A stretch of 26,127 nt of DNA from JAAZBI01 sp964461005 (GTDB taxonomy: Bacteria; Bacillota_I; Bacilli_A; RF39; UBA660). The position numbers were made by a program, and so were the translations under genes. The stretch spans positions 1 to 26,127 of the forward strand of contig CAYWQQ010000008.1 of NCBI GenBank assembly GCA_964461005.1. The letters run 5' to 3'. Positions 6,916 through 15,309 of this stretch are shown here, piece after piece; the first letter of the stretch is position 1; each line of letters begins with the position of its first letter. The notes beneath the pieces are model-generated. The model was not told where the DNA came from. It saw nothing but the letters and a program-made list of their open reading frames with translations, and did not search any database.

Positions 6916-7656
6916 ATGGATAATATTAAAAAACATATTCCTAATATACTAACTACTATAAGGTTGATAATGGCTTTATTAATTCCATTGGTTTTCTTAT
7001 ACGCACCTTTACCTGTTACCTTAGGCTATTTTTTAGTTGGAGATATTACTGATGCTTTAGATGGCTTTTTAGCAAGAAAATGGCAAGTTCAATCAAAATA
7101 TGGAAAAATAATTGATCCTTTCGCTGACAAGTTATTTAATGGTTTGACATTATTATTCACTTCAGTTTTTGTTAATCCACTATTGTTTATATTAACTGGA
7201 TTTGAAGCTACAATAGCGGGAATTAGTATTTTTAGAATTTCTAAAAAAAGAGATTTTAGTGTTTCACAAGTTGGAAGAATTAAAACAGTATTCTTATTTT
7301 TTACAATCATTATGTCTTTAATTCAACCTTTATTGTCTTCTCTAACTATATTCTTAAATTCTTTAATTGCGACTACAGCTGTTTTGCAGGGAGTTACTAC
7401 TTATAAATATTTAAAAGAATGTTATGAAGAAAACAAAATAACTAAGAATGTAAACGTAGGACCAAAAGAAATTAGTGAAAAGCAAAAAATAATTGAAGAA
7501 TTAAAAGCTAAGAAGAAAGAATTAGAAAAAGAAAAAAGAGATAATATGATAAAATATCTGGCTAAAAAAGCAGAAAAAAACAATCCTTTTAAATATGAAA
7601 ATTCTGAAACAAAAAAAGAAAACGACGATTCTAATTATAAAAGTAAATCAAAATAA
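6916..7656 (+). CDS. pgsA: CDP-alcohol phosphatidyltransferase, probably phosphatidylglycerophosphate synthase
   Basis: A membrane enzyme that joins a CDP-diacylglycerol lipid to an alcohol phosphate. The family motif D-x2-DG-x2-AR-x8-G-x3-D-x3-D is intact at Asp46, Asp49, Gly50, Ala53, Arg54, Gly63, Asp67 and Asp71. Several hydrophobic segments span residues 12 to about 165. PgsA is the likeliest member, being essential and usually single, but the sequence alone does not exclude another alcohol acceptor. At 246 aa it is longer than typical PgsA (about 180-200 aa): residues from about 178 onward form a Lys/Glu-rich, coiled-coil-like cytoplasmic tail of roughly 70 residues. The ribosome binding site is GAGGTGAT. 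It is a single-gene unit with its own promoter and a terminator overlapping its stop. Confidence 0.85.
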   Translation: MDNIKKHIPNILTTIRLIMALLIPLVFLYAPLPVTLGYFLVGDITDALDGFLARKWQVQSKYGKIIDPFADKLFNGLTLLFTSVFVNPLLFILTGFEATIAGISIFRISKKRDFSVSQVGRIKTVFLFFTIIMSLIQPLLSSLTIFLNSLIATTAVLQGVTTYKYLKECYEENKITKNVNVGPKEISEKQKIIEELKAKKKELEKEKRDNMIKYLAKKAEKNNPFKYENSETKKENDDSNYKSKSK

Positions 7657-7672
7657 ATGATTTACTTTTTTT
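7641..7672 (+). terminator. Intrinsic terminator after pgsA
   Basis: AAGTAAATCA (7641-7650), 7-nt loop holding the stop codon, TGATTTACTT (7658-7667), then T to 7672. Confidence 0.85.
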
Positions 7673-7685
7673 CTTAATATTGTTG

Positions 7686-7714
7686 TTGACAAAAAAATAG
7701 GGTTAAGATATAAT
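7686..7714 (+). promoter_or_regulatory. Consensus promoter for nrdR-nrdD-nrdG
   Basis: -35 TTGACA (7686-7691), 17 bp, -10 TATAAT (7709-7714): a perfect sigma-A type match. Expected start of transcription is about 7721, just before the first NrdR box. Confidence 0.85.
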
Positions 7715-7724
7715 CAAATTATAA

Positions 7725-7740
7725 ACACTATATATAGTGC
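7725..7740. promoter_or_regulatory. NrdR box 1
   Basis: ACACTATATATAGTGC, containing the perfect palindrome CACTATA/TATAGTG. It fits the known NrdR box pattern (acaCwAtATaTwGtgt). It lies just downstream of the predicted transcript start. Confidence 0.85.
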
Positions 7741-7756
7741 TTTAGAAAAAAACGAT

Positions 7757-7772
7757 ATACTATAAATAGTAG
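7757..7772. promoter_or_regulatory. NrdR box 2
   Basis: ATACTATAAATAGTAG, starting exactly 32 bp after box 1, the three-helical-turn spacing typical of paired NrdR boxes. Its right end touches the AGGGAG ribosome binding site of nrdR (7771-7776). Confidence 0.8.
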
Positions 7773-7785
7773 GGAGTGATGTTTA

Positions 7786-8235
7786 TTGAAATGCCCAGAA
7801 TGTGGCTATTTAGATTCAAAAGTGCTGGATTCTAGACCGTCTGAGGAAGGAAACACAATTCGCAGAAGAAGAGAATGTGATAAATGTCATTATCGATTTA
7901 CTACTTATGAAAAAATTGAAGAATATCCAATTATGGTTATAAAAAAGAATAATGTTCGTCAACCTTTTTCAAGGGAAAAAATAATTAATGGATTATTAAG
8001 AGCCTGTGAAAAAAGACCTATTTCGATTGAACAAATAGAAGCGGTAGTTAATCAAATTGAACAAGAATTAAAAAATGCCATGAAAAAGGAAGTTACTAGT
8101 TCAGAAATTGGTGAATTAGTAATGAAATATTTAAAAGAATTAGATGAAATAGCTTATGTAAGGTTTGCATCTGTTTATAGACAATTTAAAGATATCAGCG
8201 TGTTTGTAAAAGAAGTTAATGAATTATTAAAATAG
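7786..8235 (+). CDS. nrdR: NrdR, transcriptional repressor of ribonucleotide reductase genes
   Basis: A 149-aa regulator with an N-terminal zinc ribbon (Cys3, Cys6, Cys31, Cys34), the basic stretch IRRRRECDKC and an ATP-cone domain (about 46-136) that senses ATP/dATP and controls DNA binding. The ending AYVRFASVYRQFKD is highly typical. The start codon is TTG at 7786, nine bases after AGGGAG. No other in-frame start fits, because a TGA occurs just upstream and the family begins MKCP. The gene leads the operon with nrdD 13 nt behind. Two NrdR boxes in its leader imply that it represses itself together with nrdDG. Confidence 0.96.
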   Translation: MKCPECGYLDSKVLDSRPSEEGNTIRRRRECDKCHYRFTTYEKIEEYPIMVIKKNNVRQPFSREKIINGLLRACEKRPISIEQIEAVVNQIEQELKNAMKKEVTSSEIGELVMKYLKELDEIAYVRFASVYRQFKDISVFVKEVNELLK

Positions 8236-8248
8236 AAGGAGAAATAAA

Positions 8249-10351
8249 ATGATAAAAACAGTTATAAAGAGATCAGGTAATAAACAAGATTTTGAAAAAG
8301 GTAAAATAGTTGAAGCTATAAGAAAAGCTATTCTAAGTGTTCGCCAAGAAATAGATGAGAAAAAAGCTGAAGAATTAAGCAAGTTAGCAACAGGTATTGT
8401 TGTTTTCAAATTAAATGAAAAAGGAGAATCAATTATTCATCTTGAAGATATTCAAAATGTTGTTGAAGAAACATTGATGAATTTAGGGATGACAGATGTT
8501 GCCAGAAGTTATATTCGTTATCGTTTTCAAAGAGAATTATTAAGAAAAGATAAAGAAACAGGTATTAGTGTTGAAAAAATGATGAGTAATTATATTAAAA
8601 AAGATGATTGGTTAGTAAAAGAAAACGCAAATATGGATTACTCTTTACAAGGACTAAACAATTATATTGTTAGTGATATTACAAAAAATTTCTGGTTAAA
8701 TCATATTTTTACTAAGGAACAAAAAGATGCTCATGAAAACGGAGATATTCATATTCATGATTTAGGTTTGTTAGCACCTTATTGTTGTGGTTGGGATATG
8801 GAAGATATCTTAAAGAGTGGTTTCACAGGTGTGAAAAACAAAGCTCAAACAAAACCAGCTAAACATTTGAAAACAGCTTTAGGACAATTAGTAAATTTCT
8901 TTTATACATTACAAGGTGAAGCGGCTGGTGCTCAAGCTATTTCTTCTTTGGATACTTATTGTGCTCCTTTTATTCGTTATGATAAATTAACTTATAAAGA
9001 TGTAAAACAAAACATTCAAGAATTCATTTTTAATTTAAGTGTTCCAACTCGTGTTGGATTTCAAACACCATTTGTAAATGTTACTTTGGATTTAACACCA
9101 TCACCTTTATTAAAAGATACTCCAGTTATAATTGGTGGTAAACCACAAGAAACAACTTATGGAGAATATCAAAAAGAAATGGATATGTTTAACAAGGCAT
9201 TTTGTGAAGTAATGGTTGAAGGAGATGCTAGTGGTAGAGTATTTACATTTCCAATTCCAACTTATAATATAACAAAAGATTTTAATTGGGATAGTGAAGT
9301 TGCCAATGAAATAATGAAGATGACAAGCAAATATGGTATTCCATACTTTGCAAACTTTATTAATTCAGATATGAAACCAGAAGATGCACGTAGTATGTGT
9401 TGTCGTTTAAGATTAGATAATCGCGAATTAAGAAAAAGAGGTGGAGGCTTGTTTGGAGCTAACCCTTTAACAGGAAGTGTTGGAATTGTAACAGTTAATT
9501 TACCGAGATTAGGATATTTATATAGAAACAAAACAGATTTCAAGAAAAATTTAAAAAGAATATTGGATTTATCAAAAGATGTTTTAGATACAAGAAGAAA
9601 AGTAGTAGAAAAGAATACTAAAGATAATCTTTATCCTTATAGTAAATTTTATTTAAGAGCAGTTTTTGAAAGATTTGGAGAATATTGGAAAAATCATTTT
9701 AGTACAATTGGAGTAATTGGAATGAATGAATGTATTCGTAATTTCTATGATGATAAAGAAGACATTACTACAGAAAAAGGTCAAAAATTTGCTGAGGAAG
9801 TTTTAGATTATATAAGAGATGTTATGACTGAATATCAAGCTGATGGCGATTTATATAATTTGGAAGCAACACCAGGTGAAGGAACAACTTATCGCTTAGC
9901 TAAAAAAGATAAGAGTCAATTTCCTGATATTATTACTGCAGGTAAAAATGAACCTTACTATACAAACAGTACTCAATTACCAGTTGATTTTTCCACAGAT
10001 TTATTTGAAGTGTTAAGATTACAAGATAATCTTCAAATTAAATATACTGGTGGTACAGTGCTTCATGGTTATTTAGGAGAAAAAATTCATGATCCAGAAG
10101 TAACTAAAAATTTAATTAAAACTGTTTTTGAAAACTATCAATTGCCATATTTTTCAATTACTCCAACTTTCTCAACTTGTGATGAACACGGCTATCTAGA
10201 TGGTGAACAATTCTCATGTCCTAAATGTGGAAAAGAAACTGAAGTATGGACTAGAGTTGTAGGCTTTTATAGACCTGTTCAAGCATTTAATAATGGTAAA
10301 TATGAAGAATATACGGAAAGAAAAGAATATGTATTAGAAGAGAAGTGTTAA
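8249..10351 (+). CDS. nrdD: NrdD, anaerobic (class III) ribonucleoside-triphosphate reductase
   Basis: Makes deoxyribonucleoside triphosphates without oxygen, using a glycyl radical. The 700-aa protein has an N-terminal ATP-cone (about 1-95), which allows dATP feedback, then the catalytic barrel with cysteine sites at CCGW (179-182) and MCCRL (383-387). A zinc site near the C-terminus is formed by CDEHG and CPKCG. The glycyl radical motif RVVGF has the radical glycine at 672. The enzyme is destroyed by oxygen when active, and no class I or II enzyme is in the window, which suggests an anaerobe. The ribosome binding site is AGAAGGAG. nrdG follows after 1 nt. Confidence 0.97.
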   Translation: MIKTVIKRSGNKQDFEKGKIVEAIRKAILSVRQEIDEKKAEELSKLATGIVVFKLNEKGESIIHLEDIQNVVEETLMNLGMTDVARSYIRYRFQRELLRKDKETGISVEKMMSNYIKKDDWLVKENANMDYSLQGLNNYIVSDITKNFWLNHIFTKEQKDAHENGDIHIHDLGLLAPYCCGWDMEDILKSGFTGVKNKAQTKPAKHLKTALGQLVNFFYTLQGEAAGAQAISSLDTYCAPFIRYDKLTYKDVKQNIQEFIFNLSVPTRVGFQTPFVNVTLDLTPSPLLKDTPVIIGGKPQETTYGEYQKEMDMFNKAFCEVMVEGDASGRVFTFPIPTYNITKDFNWDSEVANEIMKMTSKYGIPYFANFINSDMKPEDARSMCCRLRLDNRELRKRGGGLFGANPLTGSVGIVTVNLPRLGYLYRNKTDFKKNLKRILDLSKDVLDTRRKVVEKNTKDNLYPYSKFYLRAVFERFGEYWKNHFSTIGVIGMNECIRNFYDDKEDITTEKGQKFAEEVLDYIRDVMTEYQADGDLYNLEATPGEGTTYRLAKKDKSQFPDIITAGKNEPYYTNSTQLPVDFSTDLFEVLRLQDNLQIKYTGGTVLHGYLGEKIHDPEVTKNLIKTVFENYQLPYFSITPTFSTCDEHGYLDGEQFSCPKCGKETEVWTRVVGFYRPVQAFNNGKYEEYTERKEYVLEEKC

Positions 10352-10352
10352 G

Positions 10353-11024
10353 ATGATAGCCGGAATTAACCCTTGTTCTTGTAATGATTATCCAGGAGAA
10401 ATGTCTTATGTAATTTTCTTGGGAGGTTGTAATTTTCGCTGTCCATTTTGTCATAATGCAACAATTGTTAATTGTCAAACGTTAAAAATTGATGAAAACG
10501 AAGTTGTTGAAAATTTATTACAAAGGAAAAACTTTCTTAAAGCAGTTGTTATTACTGGAGGAGAACCAACTTTATATGGAGAAGAATTAATTAAGTTAAT
10601 CAAAAGGATAAAAGACTTGGGATATAAAGTTAAATTAGATAGTAATGGAACTAATCCGGAGTTATTAAGTGAAATTATATCTTTAAAATTAGTTGATTAT
10701 TTTGCAATTGACATTAAAAATAATTTTTCAAAATATGATTTAACTACTGGTGTAAAGGTAAATATTGAAGCCATAAAAAAGACAATTAAATTAATTGAAA
10801 ATAGTGGTGTGGATTATGAATTTCGAACTACTATAAATCAAACTCAACACACCTTAGAAGACATAAAAGAAATAGAAACATATTTTAAAAATAAAAATAA
10901 ATATGTCTTACAAAACTATAAATATTCAAAAGAACAACTTATCAATCAAGATTATGGTTCTTATACTGATGAACAACTTGAAGAAATAAAATTAAATTTA
11001 AATATAAATATAAAACAAGCATAG
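10353..11024 (+). CDS. nrdG: NrdG, anaerobic ribonucleotide reductase activating enzyme (radical SAM)
   Basis: Installs the glycyl radical on NrdD by splitting S-adenosylmethionine. The 223-aa protein has the radical SAM cluster motif CNFRCPFC (Cys26, Cys30, Cys33), followed by ITGGEPTL (SAM-binding GGE) and KLDSNGT. The N-terminus PCSCNDYPGEMSYVIFLGGC fits the NrdG subtype common in Firmicutes and archaea, which is longer than the E. coli form (about 154 aa). The single base between the nrdD stop and this ATG shows tight coupling. The stop codon lies within a terminator stem. Confidence 0.94.
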   Translation: MIAGINPCSCNDYPGEMSYVIFLGGCNFRCPFCHNATIVNCQTLKIDENEVVENLLQRKNFLKAVVITGGEPTLYGEELIKLIKRIKDLGYKVKLDSNGTNPELLSEIISLKLVDYFAIDIKNNFSKYDLTTGVKVNIEAIKKTIKLIENSGVDYEFRTTINQTQHTLEDIKEIETYFKNKNKYVLQNYKYSKEQLINQDYGSYTDEQLEEIKLNLNINIKQA

Positions 11025-11036
11025 CTTGTTTTATAT
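11008..11036 (+). terminator. Probable terminator after nrdG
   Basis: A perfect 13-bp stem, ATATAAAACAAGC (11008-11020) with GCTTGTTTTATAT (11024-11036), and a 3-nt ATA loop. The T-run is inside the 3' arm rather than after it, so efficiency is uncertain. Confidence 0.65.
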
Positions 11037-11065
11037 TTTAATATCAGTGAACAATATGATATAAT
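11037..11065 (+). promoter_or_regulatory. Possible promoter for lspA
   Basis: A clear -10 TATAAT (11060-11065) with a weak -35 TTTAAT (11037-11042), 17 bp apart, directly after the nrdG hairpin. It would give a very short leader and argues for the ATG at 11081. Confidence 0.5.
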
Positions 11066-11080
11066 ATAGTGGGTGATAAA

Positions 11081-11548
11081 ATGAGAAAGAAAGTTATTAT
11101 AAAAGGAATATTAATTGGAATCATAGATCAAGTTATAAAATTATTGGTAATTTTTACTTTACCTAAAGCGGGAATAACCATGATAAAAGACACTTTTTAT
11201 TTCAATTATTTAGAAAACACAGGTGCTGCTTTTGGATTGTTTTCAGGTAATCGTTGGATATTAATTGTATCCTCAATTTTAGGTTTATATGCAATTATAA
11301 AATATTTTTTACTTGATGAGAATATTAGAAAAACTGAAGTAATTGGTTATTCATTAGTAATCGGTGGTATATTAGGTAATTTAATTGATCGCGTTATTTA
11401 TGGGCATGTCATTGATTTTATTGATATCCGTTTTGGTTCATATCAATTTCCATTATTTAATATAGCAGATATGTGTATAGTAATTGGTGTGGCTATTATT
11501 CTTATATGGTTATTAAAAAATAGTTTAGTAAGTAGGAAATCTAAATGA
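11081..11548 (+). CDS. lspA: LspA, lipoprotein signal peptidase (signal peptidase II)
   Basis: A membrane aspartic protease that removes signal peptides of lipoproteins, such as the one encoded at 1421-2284. The 155-aa protein has about four membrane segments, the conserved NYLENTGAAFG, GNLIDR, and the catalytic dyad Asp112 (VIDF) and Asp130 (NIADM). An in-frame GTG at 11069 overlaps the GGGTGAT ribosome binding site and is rejected in favour of the ATG at 11081. Its TGA stop overlaps the next ATG as ATGA, so it is coupled to the pseudouridine synthase gene, a pairing common in Firmicutes. Confidence 0.95.
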   Translation: MRKKVIIKGILIGIIDQVIKLLVIFTLPKAGITMIKDTFYFNYLENTGAAFGLFSGNRWILIVSSILGLYAIIKYFLLDENIRKTEVIGYSLVIGGILGNLIDRVIYGHVIDFIDIRFGSYQFPLFNIADMCIVIGVAIILIWLLKNSLVSRKSK

Positions 11549-12444
11549 AATTAATTACTGTTATCGAAGAAAACGCAGGAAATAGAATAGACAAGTTCTT
11601 AATTGATGAATTGGGTTTAAGCCGTAGTAAAATACAAAAACTAATTCAAGAATTTAAGATCAAAGTCAATGATGTTATTCCCAAAAATAGTTATACAGTT
11701 CAAATAGATGATGAAATTATAATTGATGATACTATAGATGAATATAGTGAAGATATTGTTCCACAAAAAATGGAATTAGATATTATTTATGAAGATAAGA
11801 ATTTAATAGTGATAAATAAACCTTCAGGTTTAGTTGTTCATCCGGCAGCTGGTCATTATAAAGACACATTAGTAAATGGCTTGCTATATTATTGTAACAA
11901 TTTAAGTTCAGTTAATGGTCAAGTTAGACCAGGAATAGTTCATCGTATTGATAAAGATACAAGTGGTTTATTGTTAGTTGCTAAAAATGATAAAACGCAT
12001 CTTTTTTTAGCAGAACAGTTAAAATCTCAAAAAATGCAAAGAATATATGTAGCTCTAGTTCAAGGAGTTATTAATCATGAAAAAGGTACTATTGATGCTC
12101 CGATAGGTAGAGACCCAAAAGATCGTAAAAAGATGACAATTACTAACATTAATGCTAAAGAGGCTGTCACTCATTTTCGTGTTTTAGAAAGATTAGAAGC
12201 AGCTACACTAGTTGAATGTAGATTAGAAACAGGTAGAACTCATCAAATCAGAGTTCACTTTCAATATATTAATCATCCTGTAATTAATGACCCAGTATAT
12301 AATTCAAAAAAGCCGTTTTCTGATTTTGGACAAGTTTTACATGCTAAAACTATAGGATTTATTAATCCCGAAACAAAAGAATATTTAGAATTCTCAGTTC
12401 CAGAGCCAAAAGAATTTCAAGGAATAGTAGATTCTTATCGATAG
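11545..12444 (+). CDS. rluD: RluD-family 23S rRNA pseudouridine synthase
   Basis: Converts chosen uridines in RNA to pseudouridine. The 299-aa protein has an N-terminal S4 RNA-binding domain (about 13-75; RIDKFL and LSRSKIQKLI) and a catalytic domain with HRIDKDTSGLLL, in which Asp136 is the catalytic residue, plus the later LETGRTHQIRVH motif. By position after lspA it corresponds to the RluD-like protein (YlyB) of Bacillus. Exact target sites cannot be told from sequence. It overlaps lspA by 4 bp. Confidence 0.92.
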   Translation: MKLITVIEENAGNRIDKFLIDELGLSRSKIQKLIQEFKIKVNDVIPKNSYTVQIDDEIIIDDTIDEYSEDIVPQKMELDIIYEDKNLIVINKPSGLVVHPAAGHYKDTLVNGLLYYCNNLSSVNGQVRPGIVHRIDKDTSGLLLVAKNDKTHLFLAEQLKSQKMQRIYVALVQGVINHEKGTIDAPIGRDPKDRKKMTITNINAKEAVTHFRVLERLEAATLVECRLETGRTHQIRVHFQYINHPVINDPVYNSKKPFSDFGQVLHAKTIGFINPETKEYLEFSVPEPKEFQGIVDSYR

Positions 12445-12453
12445 GAGGTTATT

Positions 12454-13584
12454 ATGGAAAATGTTATATTAAATGAAAAAGATGTCATTGCAATGAAGTT
12501 GTTACATTTTTTTATAACTGAAAAAGGTTATACTCCTATTATTGTTCATGGAGTTAAAGATGAAATATGGTTAGAAAATCAAAAAAGTGACTATAGTATT
12601 ATCAGAATTATGACTGGATATATTCATAATCAAGAACAATTAGAATTTGATTTATATAAAACTAAAAGTTTAATAAAAAAAATAAAGAGAAAAACTTTTA
12701 AATTAAAAATGAAAACTTTTTCTTTTTTACTAGATTTAAATGATGATGTCGATTATTATTCAGAAAAAGATATTCAAATTATTAAAGTTAAAGAAGAAAC
12801 CGATTTAAAGAAAAATAATAGTATAAAAGAAATTTTTCCAGAATTATCAAAAAAATTAAAATATTCTGAAGATGGTTTACAATTGTTTGAAAAAATCACA
12901 AAAGACATAAATCAAAAAACAGAAAAAACTAATCAAGATTTAGAAAGTATTTTCAAACCTAAGAAACCACAAATTACATATTTACTAATATTTATCAATA
13001 TATTTTTCTTTATATTTAGTAGATTATCAAATTTAGATATTTTTACTCCTTTAGCATTGAACAATTATCATGTAAAAGCAGGAGAAATTTATCGTTTAAT
13101 AACAGCAACATTTTTGCATGCCGATTTTTTTCATCTTTTATTTAATATGTATGCTTTATATTTAATTGGTTCACAATTAGAGGGATTTTATGGAAAAACC
13201 AAATATACATTGATATATTTGATTAGTGGCATATTTGGATCGATGCTATCCTTGCTATTCTTAGGACCTAATTGGTCTTTAGGAGCTAGTGGGGCTATTT
13301 TTGGTTTGTTTGGTTCATTATTATATTTTGGTTACCATTATCGAATATATTTAGGAACTACAATTAAAACTCAAATATTACCAATTATATTAATTAATTT
13401 AGTATTAGGTTTTGCAATTCCAGGAATAGACGTAATGGCTCATTTAGGTGGATTGATTGGAGGTATTTTAATATCGATGGCTGTTGGTATTAAAAATCAA
13501 ACTCCAAAAAATGAACAAATCAATGGAATCATTCTTTCTATCTTATCAATAGTATTTATTTCATATTTACTATTTATTCGTTAA
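12454..13584 (+). CDS. Rhomboid-family intramembrane serine protease
   Basis: Cuts membrane proteins inside the lipid bilayer. The 376-aa protein has a soluble N-terminal part of about 165 residues, rich in Lys and Glu, then about six or seven membrane segments. Rhomboid marks are IYRLITATFLHADFFHLLFNMY, split here as IYRLITATFLH and FHLLFNMY, then GASGAIFG with nucleophile Ser279 and AHLGGLIGG with His330. The long cytoplasmic N-terminal domain resembles that of Bacillus GluP (YqgP), but the C-terminal TPR region of GluP is absent. The ribosome binding site is AGGAGG, 10 nt after the previous stop; it ends the lspA operon. Substrates are unknown. Confidence 0.93.
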   Translation: MENVILNEKDVIAMKLLHFFITEKGYTPIIVHGVKDEIWLENQKSDYSIIRIMTGYIHNQEQLEFDLYKTKSLIKKIKRKTFKLKMKTFSFLLDLNDDVDYYSEKDIQIIKVKEETDLKKNNSIKEIFPELSKKLKYSEDGLQLFEKITKDINQKTEKTNQDLESIFKPKKPQITYLLIFINIFFFIFSRLSNLDIFTPLALNNYHVKAGEIYRLITATFLHADFFHLLFNMYALYLIGSQLEGFYGKTKYTLIYLISGIFGSMLSLLFLGPNWSLGASGAIFGLFGSLLYFGYHYRIYLGTTIKTQILPIILINLVLGFAIPGIDVMAHLGGLIGGILISMAVGIKNQTPKNEQINGIILSILSIVFISYLLFIR

Positions 13585-13610
13585 AAAAAAGGAATTATAT
13601 TCCTTTTTTT
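13584..13610. terminator. Bidirectional terminator between the rhomboid gene and rnhC
   Basis: AAAAAAAGGAAT (13584-13595), loop TAT, ATTCCTTTTTTT (13599-13610). A- and T-runs make it usable from both sides. The rnhC stop lies at the start of the loop. Confidence 0.85.
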
Positions 13611-14536
13611 ATTTTATCTAAATTTTTAAAATTTAATTTAGCAATATTGTTTAAATAATTTATTCCTTTTAATTTAACAATTTTGACAGCAGTATCATCA
13701 ACTAAACTTCCAGCACCTTTAGGAATTTCTATTCCAACTTCATTTTCTAGATTATTAAATTCTTTTAAAAAGATAAAACGGCTAATAATTGACGCTACAG
13801 CTACACTTAAGCATTTGTCTTCAGCTTTTGTTAGAAAGGTAATATTTTTAACCACTTCATTTTTACTACTTAAATATTCATAGTATTTTTTTTCATTAAC
13901 GAATTGATCAACAATGATTTTTTGATAATTATACTCTTTATTTTTCAACAAATTATACAAAGCTTGATTATGCAATAAAGCTTTAATTTTATTCATGTTC
14001 ATATTTTCATTATATTTTTCATTATATTCTTTATTTCTTAAAATAACGCTGAAATGAGGAATTTTTTTAATTAGTAGAGGGGCTATTGTTTTTATTTTAT
14101 CATCTGTAATTTTTTTTGAATCTTTAATTTTTAATTCTTCTAAAAAAGAAATATCATTTAACGAAACAAAAGCAGCTGTAACAATAATGGGCCCAAAAAA
14201 ATCACCTGTTCCAACTTCGTCAGAACCAATTGTCGCTAAAAAATGATAATCATATTTATTTTCTTTAACTTTTTCTTTCTCTTTTTTTTCTATTTTTATA
14301 GCATTTTTACCTGTTAAATTTTTTTCAAATTCATTCCACATTTGAGCATCTATATCGGCACTTATACCTTGAAAAACAACTTTTTTTGATTCATATGCAG
14401 TAATAATAGTGTCGGCTTCATCAGCTTGAAAAAGAGCATAGGGTGGAGTTTTTTCTCTTTTTTTATCTGTAAAATAATTTTTCATTTTATCAATTGTTTC
14501 ATCACTAAACTGATAAACGATGGTTTTCTTTTTCAT
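13595..14536 (-). CDS. rnhC: Ribonuclease HIII
   Basis: Removes RNA from RNA-DNA hybrids. The 313-aa protein has an N-terminal substrate-binding domain (about 1-90) followed by a Lys/Glu-rich linker and the RNase H fold, opening with GSDEVGTGDFFGP (Asp106, Glu107). Asp210 in IIVDQF is the third acidic residue; the fourth was not assigned. VAVASIISR also fits the HII/HIII group. HIII is characteristic of Firmicutes and a few other groups. The ATG at 14536 is chosen over an in-frame GTG at 14545, which touches the AGGAAG ribosome binding site. No convincing promoter was found in the 80-nt gap shared with cvpA. Confidence 0.93.
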   Translation of the reverse strand: MKKKTIVYQFSDETIDKMKNYFTDKKREKTPPYALFQADEADTIITAYESKKVVFQGISADIDAQMWNEFEKNLTGKNAIKIEKKEKEKVKENKYDYHFLATIGSDEVGTGDFFGPIIVTAAFVSLNDISFLEELKIKDSKKITDDKIKTIAPLLIKKIPHFSVILRNKEYNEKYNENMNMNKIKALLHNQALYNLLKNKEYNYQKIIVDQFVNEKKYYEYLSSKNEVVKNITFLTKAEDKCLSVAVASIISRFIFLKEFNNLENEVGIEIPKGAGSLVDDTAVKIVKLKGINYLNNIAKLNFKNLDKIKKGI

Positions 14537-14590
14537 TTGTTTCACTTCCTAATAATATATTAACATAAAGCCTTTATTTTTGCTATTGTT

Positions 14591-14601
14591 TATAATATAA
14601 T
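14591..14601 (+). promoter_or_regulatory. Possible -10 region of the cvpA promoter
   Basis: Two overlapping TATAAT hexamers (14591-14596 and 14596-14601) lie 19-29 nt before the start. No strong -35 is seen (TTTATT at 14573-14578 is 17 bp from the second hexamer). Confidence 0.45.
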
Positions 14602-14619
14602 GAAAATAGAGGTGAAATG

Positions 14620-15300
14620 ATGAATATAGTTGATGTAATTATTATTTTAATTATTGGCTTAGGAGCAGTTTTAGGATTTAAAAGAGGTGTCTTTAAACAA
14701 GCAGTAGAATCATTGGGAGGTTTAGCAGCTTTGATTTTATCTTTAATATTTATGAAACCTTTAGCAATGTTTTTAATTGATATTGGACCAGCTTTTAATT
14801 TTAAAGGTATTCTAAACGGTATTAGTTCAATTAATGTCTTAGCATATAATTTTATAGCCTTTTTAATTTTGATAATTATTTTTAGTATTCTTTTAAGAGT
14901 GCTATTAATAATTGCTGATGCAATTGAAAGAGCTTTAAAAGCTACAATTTTATTAGCAATTCCATCTAAGGTTCTTGGAGCAATTTTAGGAGTGATTGAA
15001 CACTATTTATTAGTGTTTGTATTATTATTTATTCTAACATTGCCTATCTTCAATTTTAGAATAATAAATGAAGCAGGTTTGACTTCAAAAATATTAGGAG
15101 GAACACCAATTGTTTCTTCGATAGCCGCAACTACAATCAATACTTTCAATGATGTATATGCAATGAGTGAGGAATTATCAACCAATTCTAATCGTATCAA
15201 ATTAGATGAGAAAATTTTAAAAATAATGATAGATAACAAATTAATTACCGAAGAAAAAGCTAAAGACTTATATGAAAAAGGAAAAATAAAAGTAGAATAG
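14620..15300 (+). CDS. cvpA: CvpA-family membrane protein
   Basis: A 226-aa membrane protein with the family N-terminus: a hydrophobic segment then LGFKRGVFKQ, and about four membrane segments within residues 3-150. The soluble C-terminal part ends in a short amphipathic KLITEEKAKDLY helix. CvpA proteins are linked to envelope stress tolerance and colicin V export in enteric bacteria; the molecular role is not established. Tandem ATGs lie at 14617 and 14620 behind GAGGTGA; the second has better spacing. trxA follows after 9 nt, so the two are probably one operon. Confidence 0.85.
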   Translation: MNIVDVIIILIIGLGAVLGFKRGVFKQAVESLGGLAALILSLIFMKPLAMFLIDIGPAFNFKGILNGISSINVLAYNFIAFLILIIIFSILLRVLLIIADAIERALKATILLAIPSKVLGAILGVIEHYLLVFVLLFILTLPIFNFRIINEAGLTSKILGGTPIVSSIAATTINTFNDVYAMSEELSTNSNRIKLDEKILKIMIDNKLITEEKAKDLYEKGKIKVE

Positions 15301-15309
15301 GAGAAAAAG

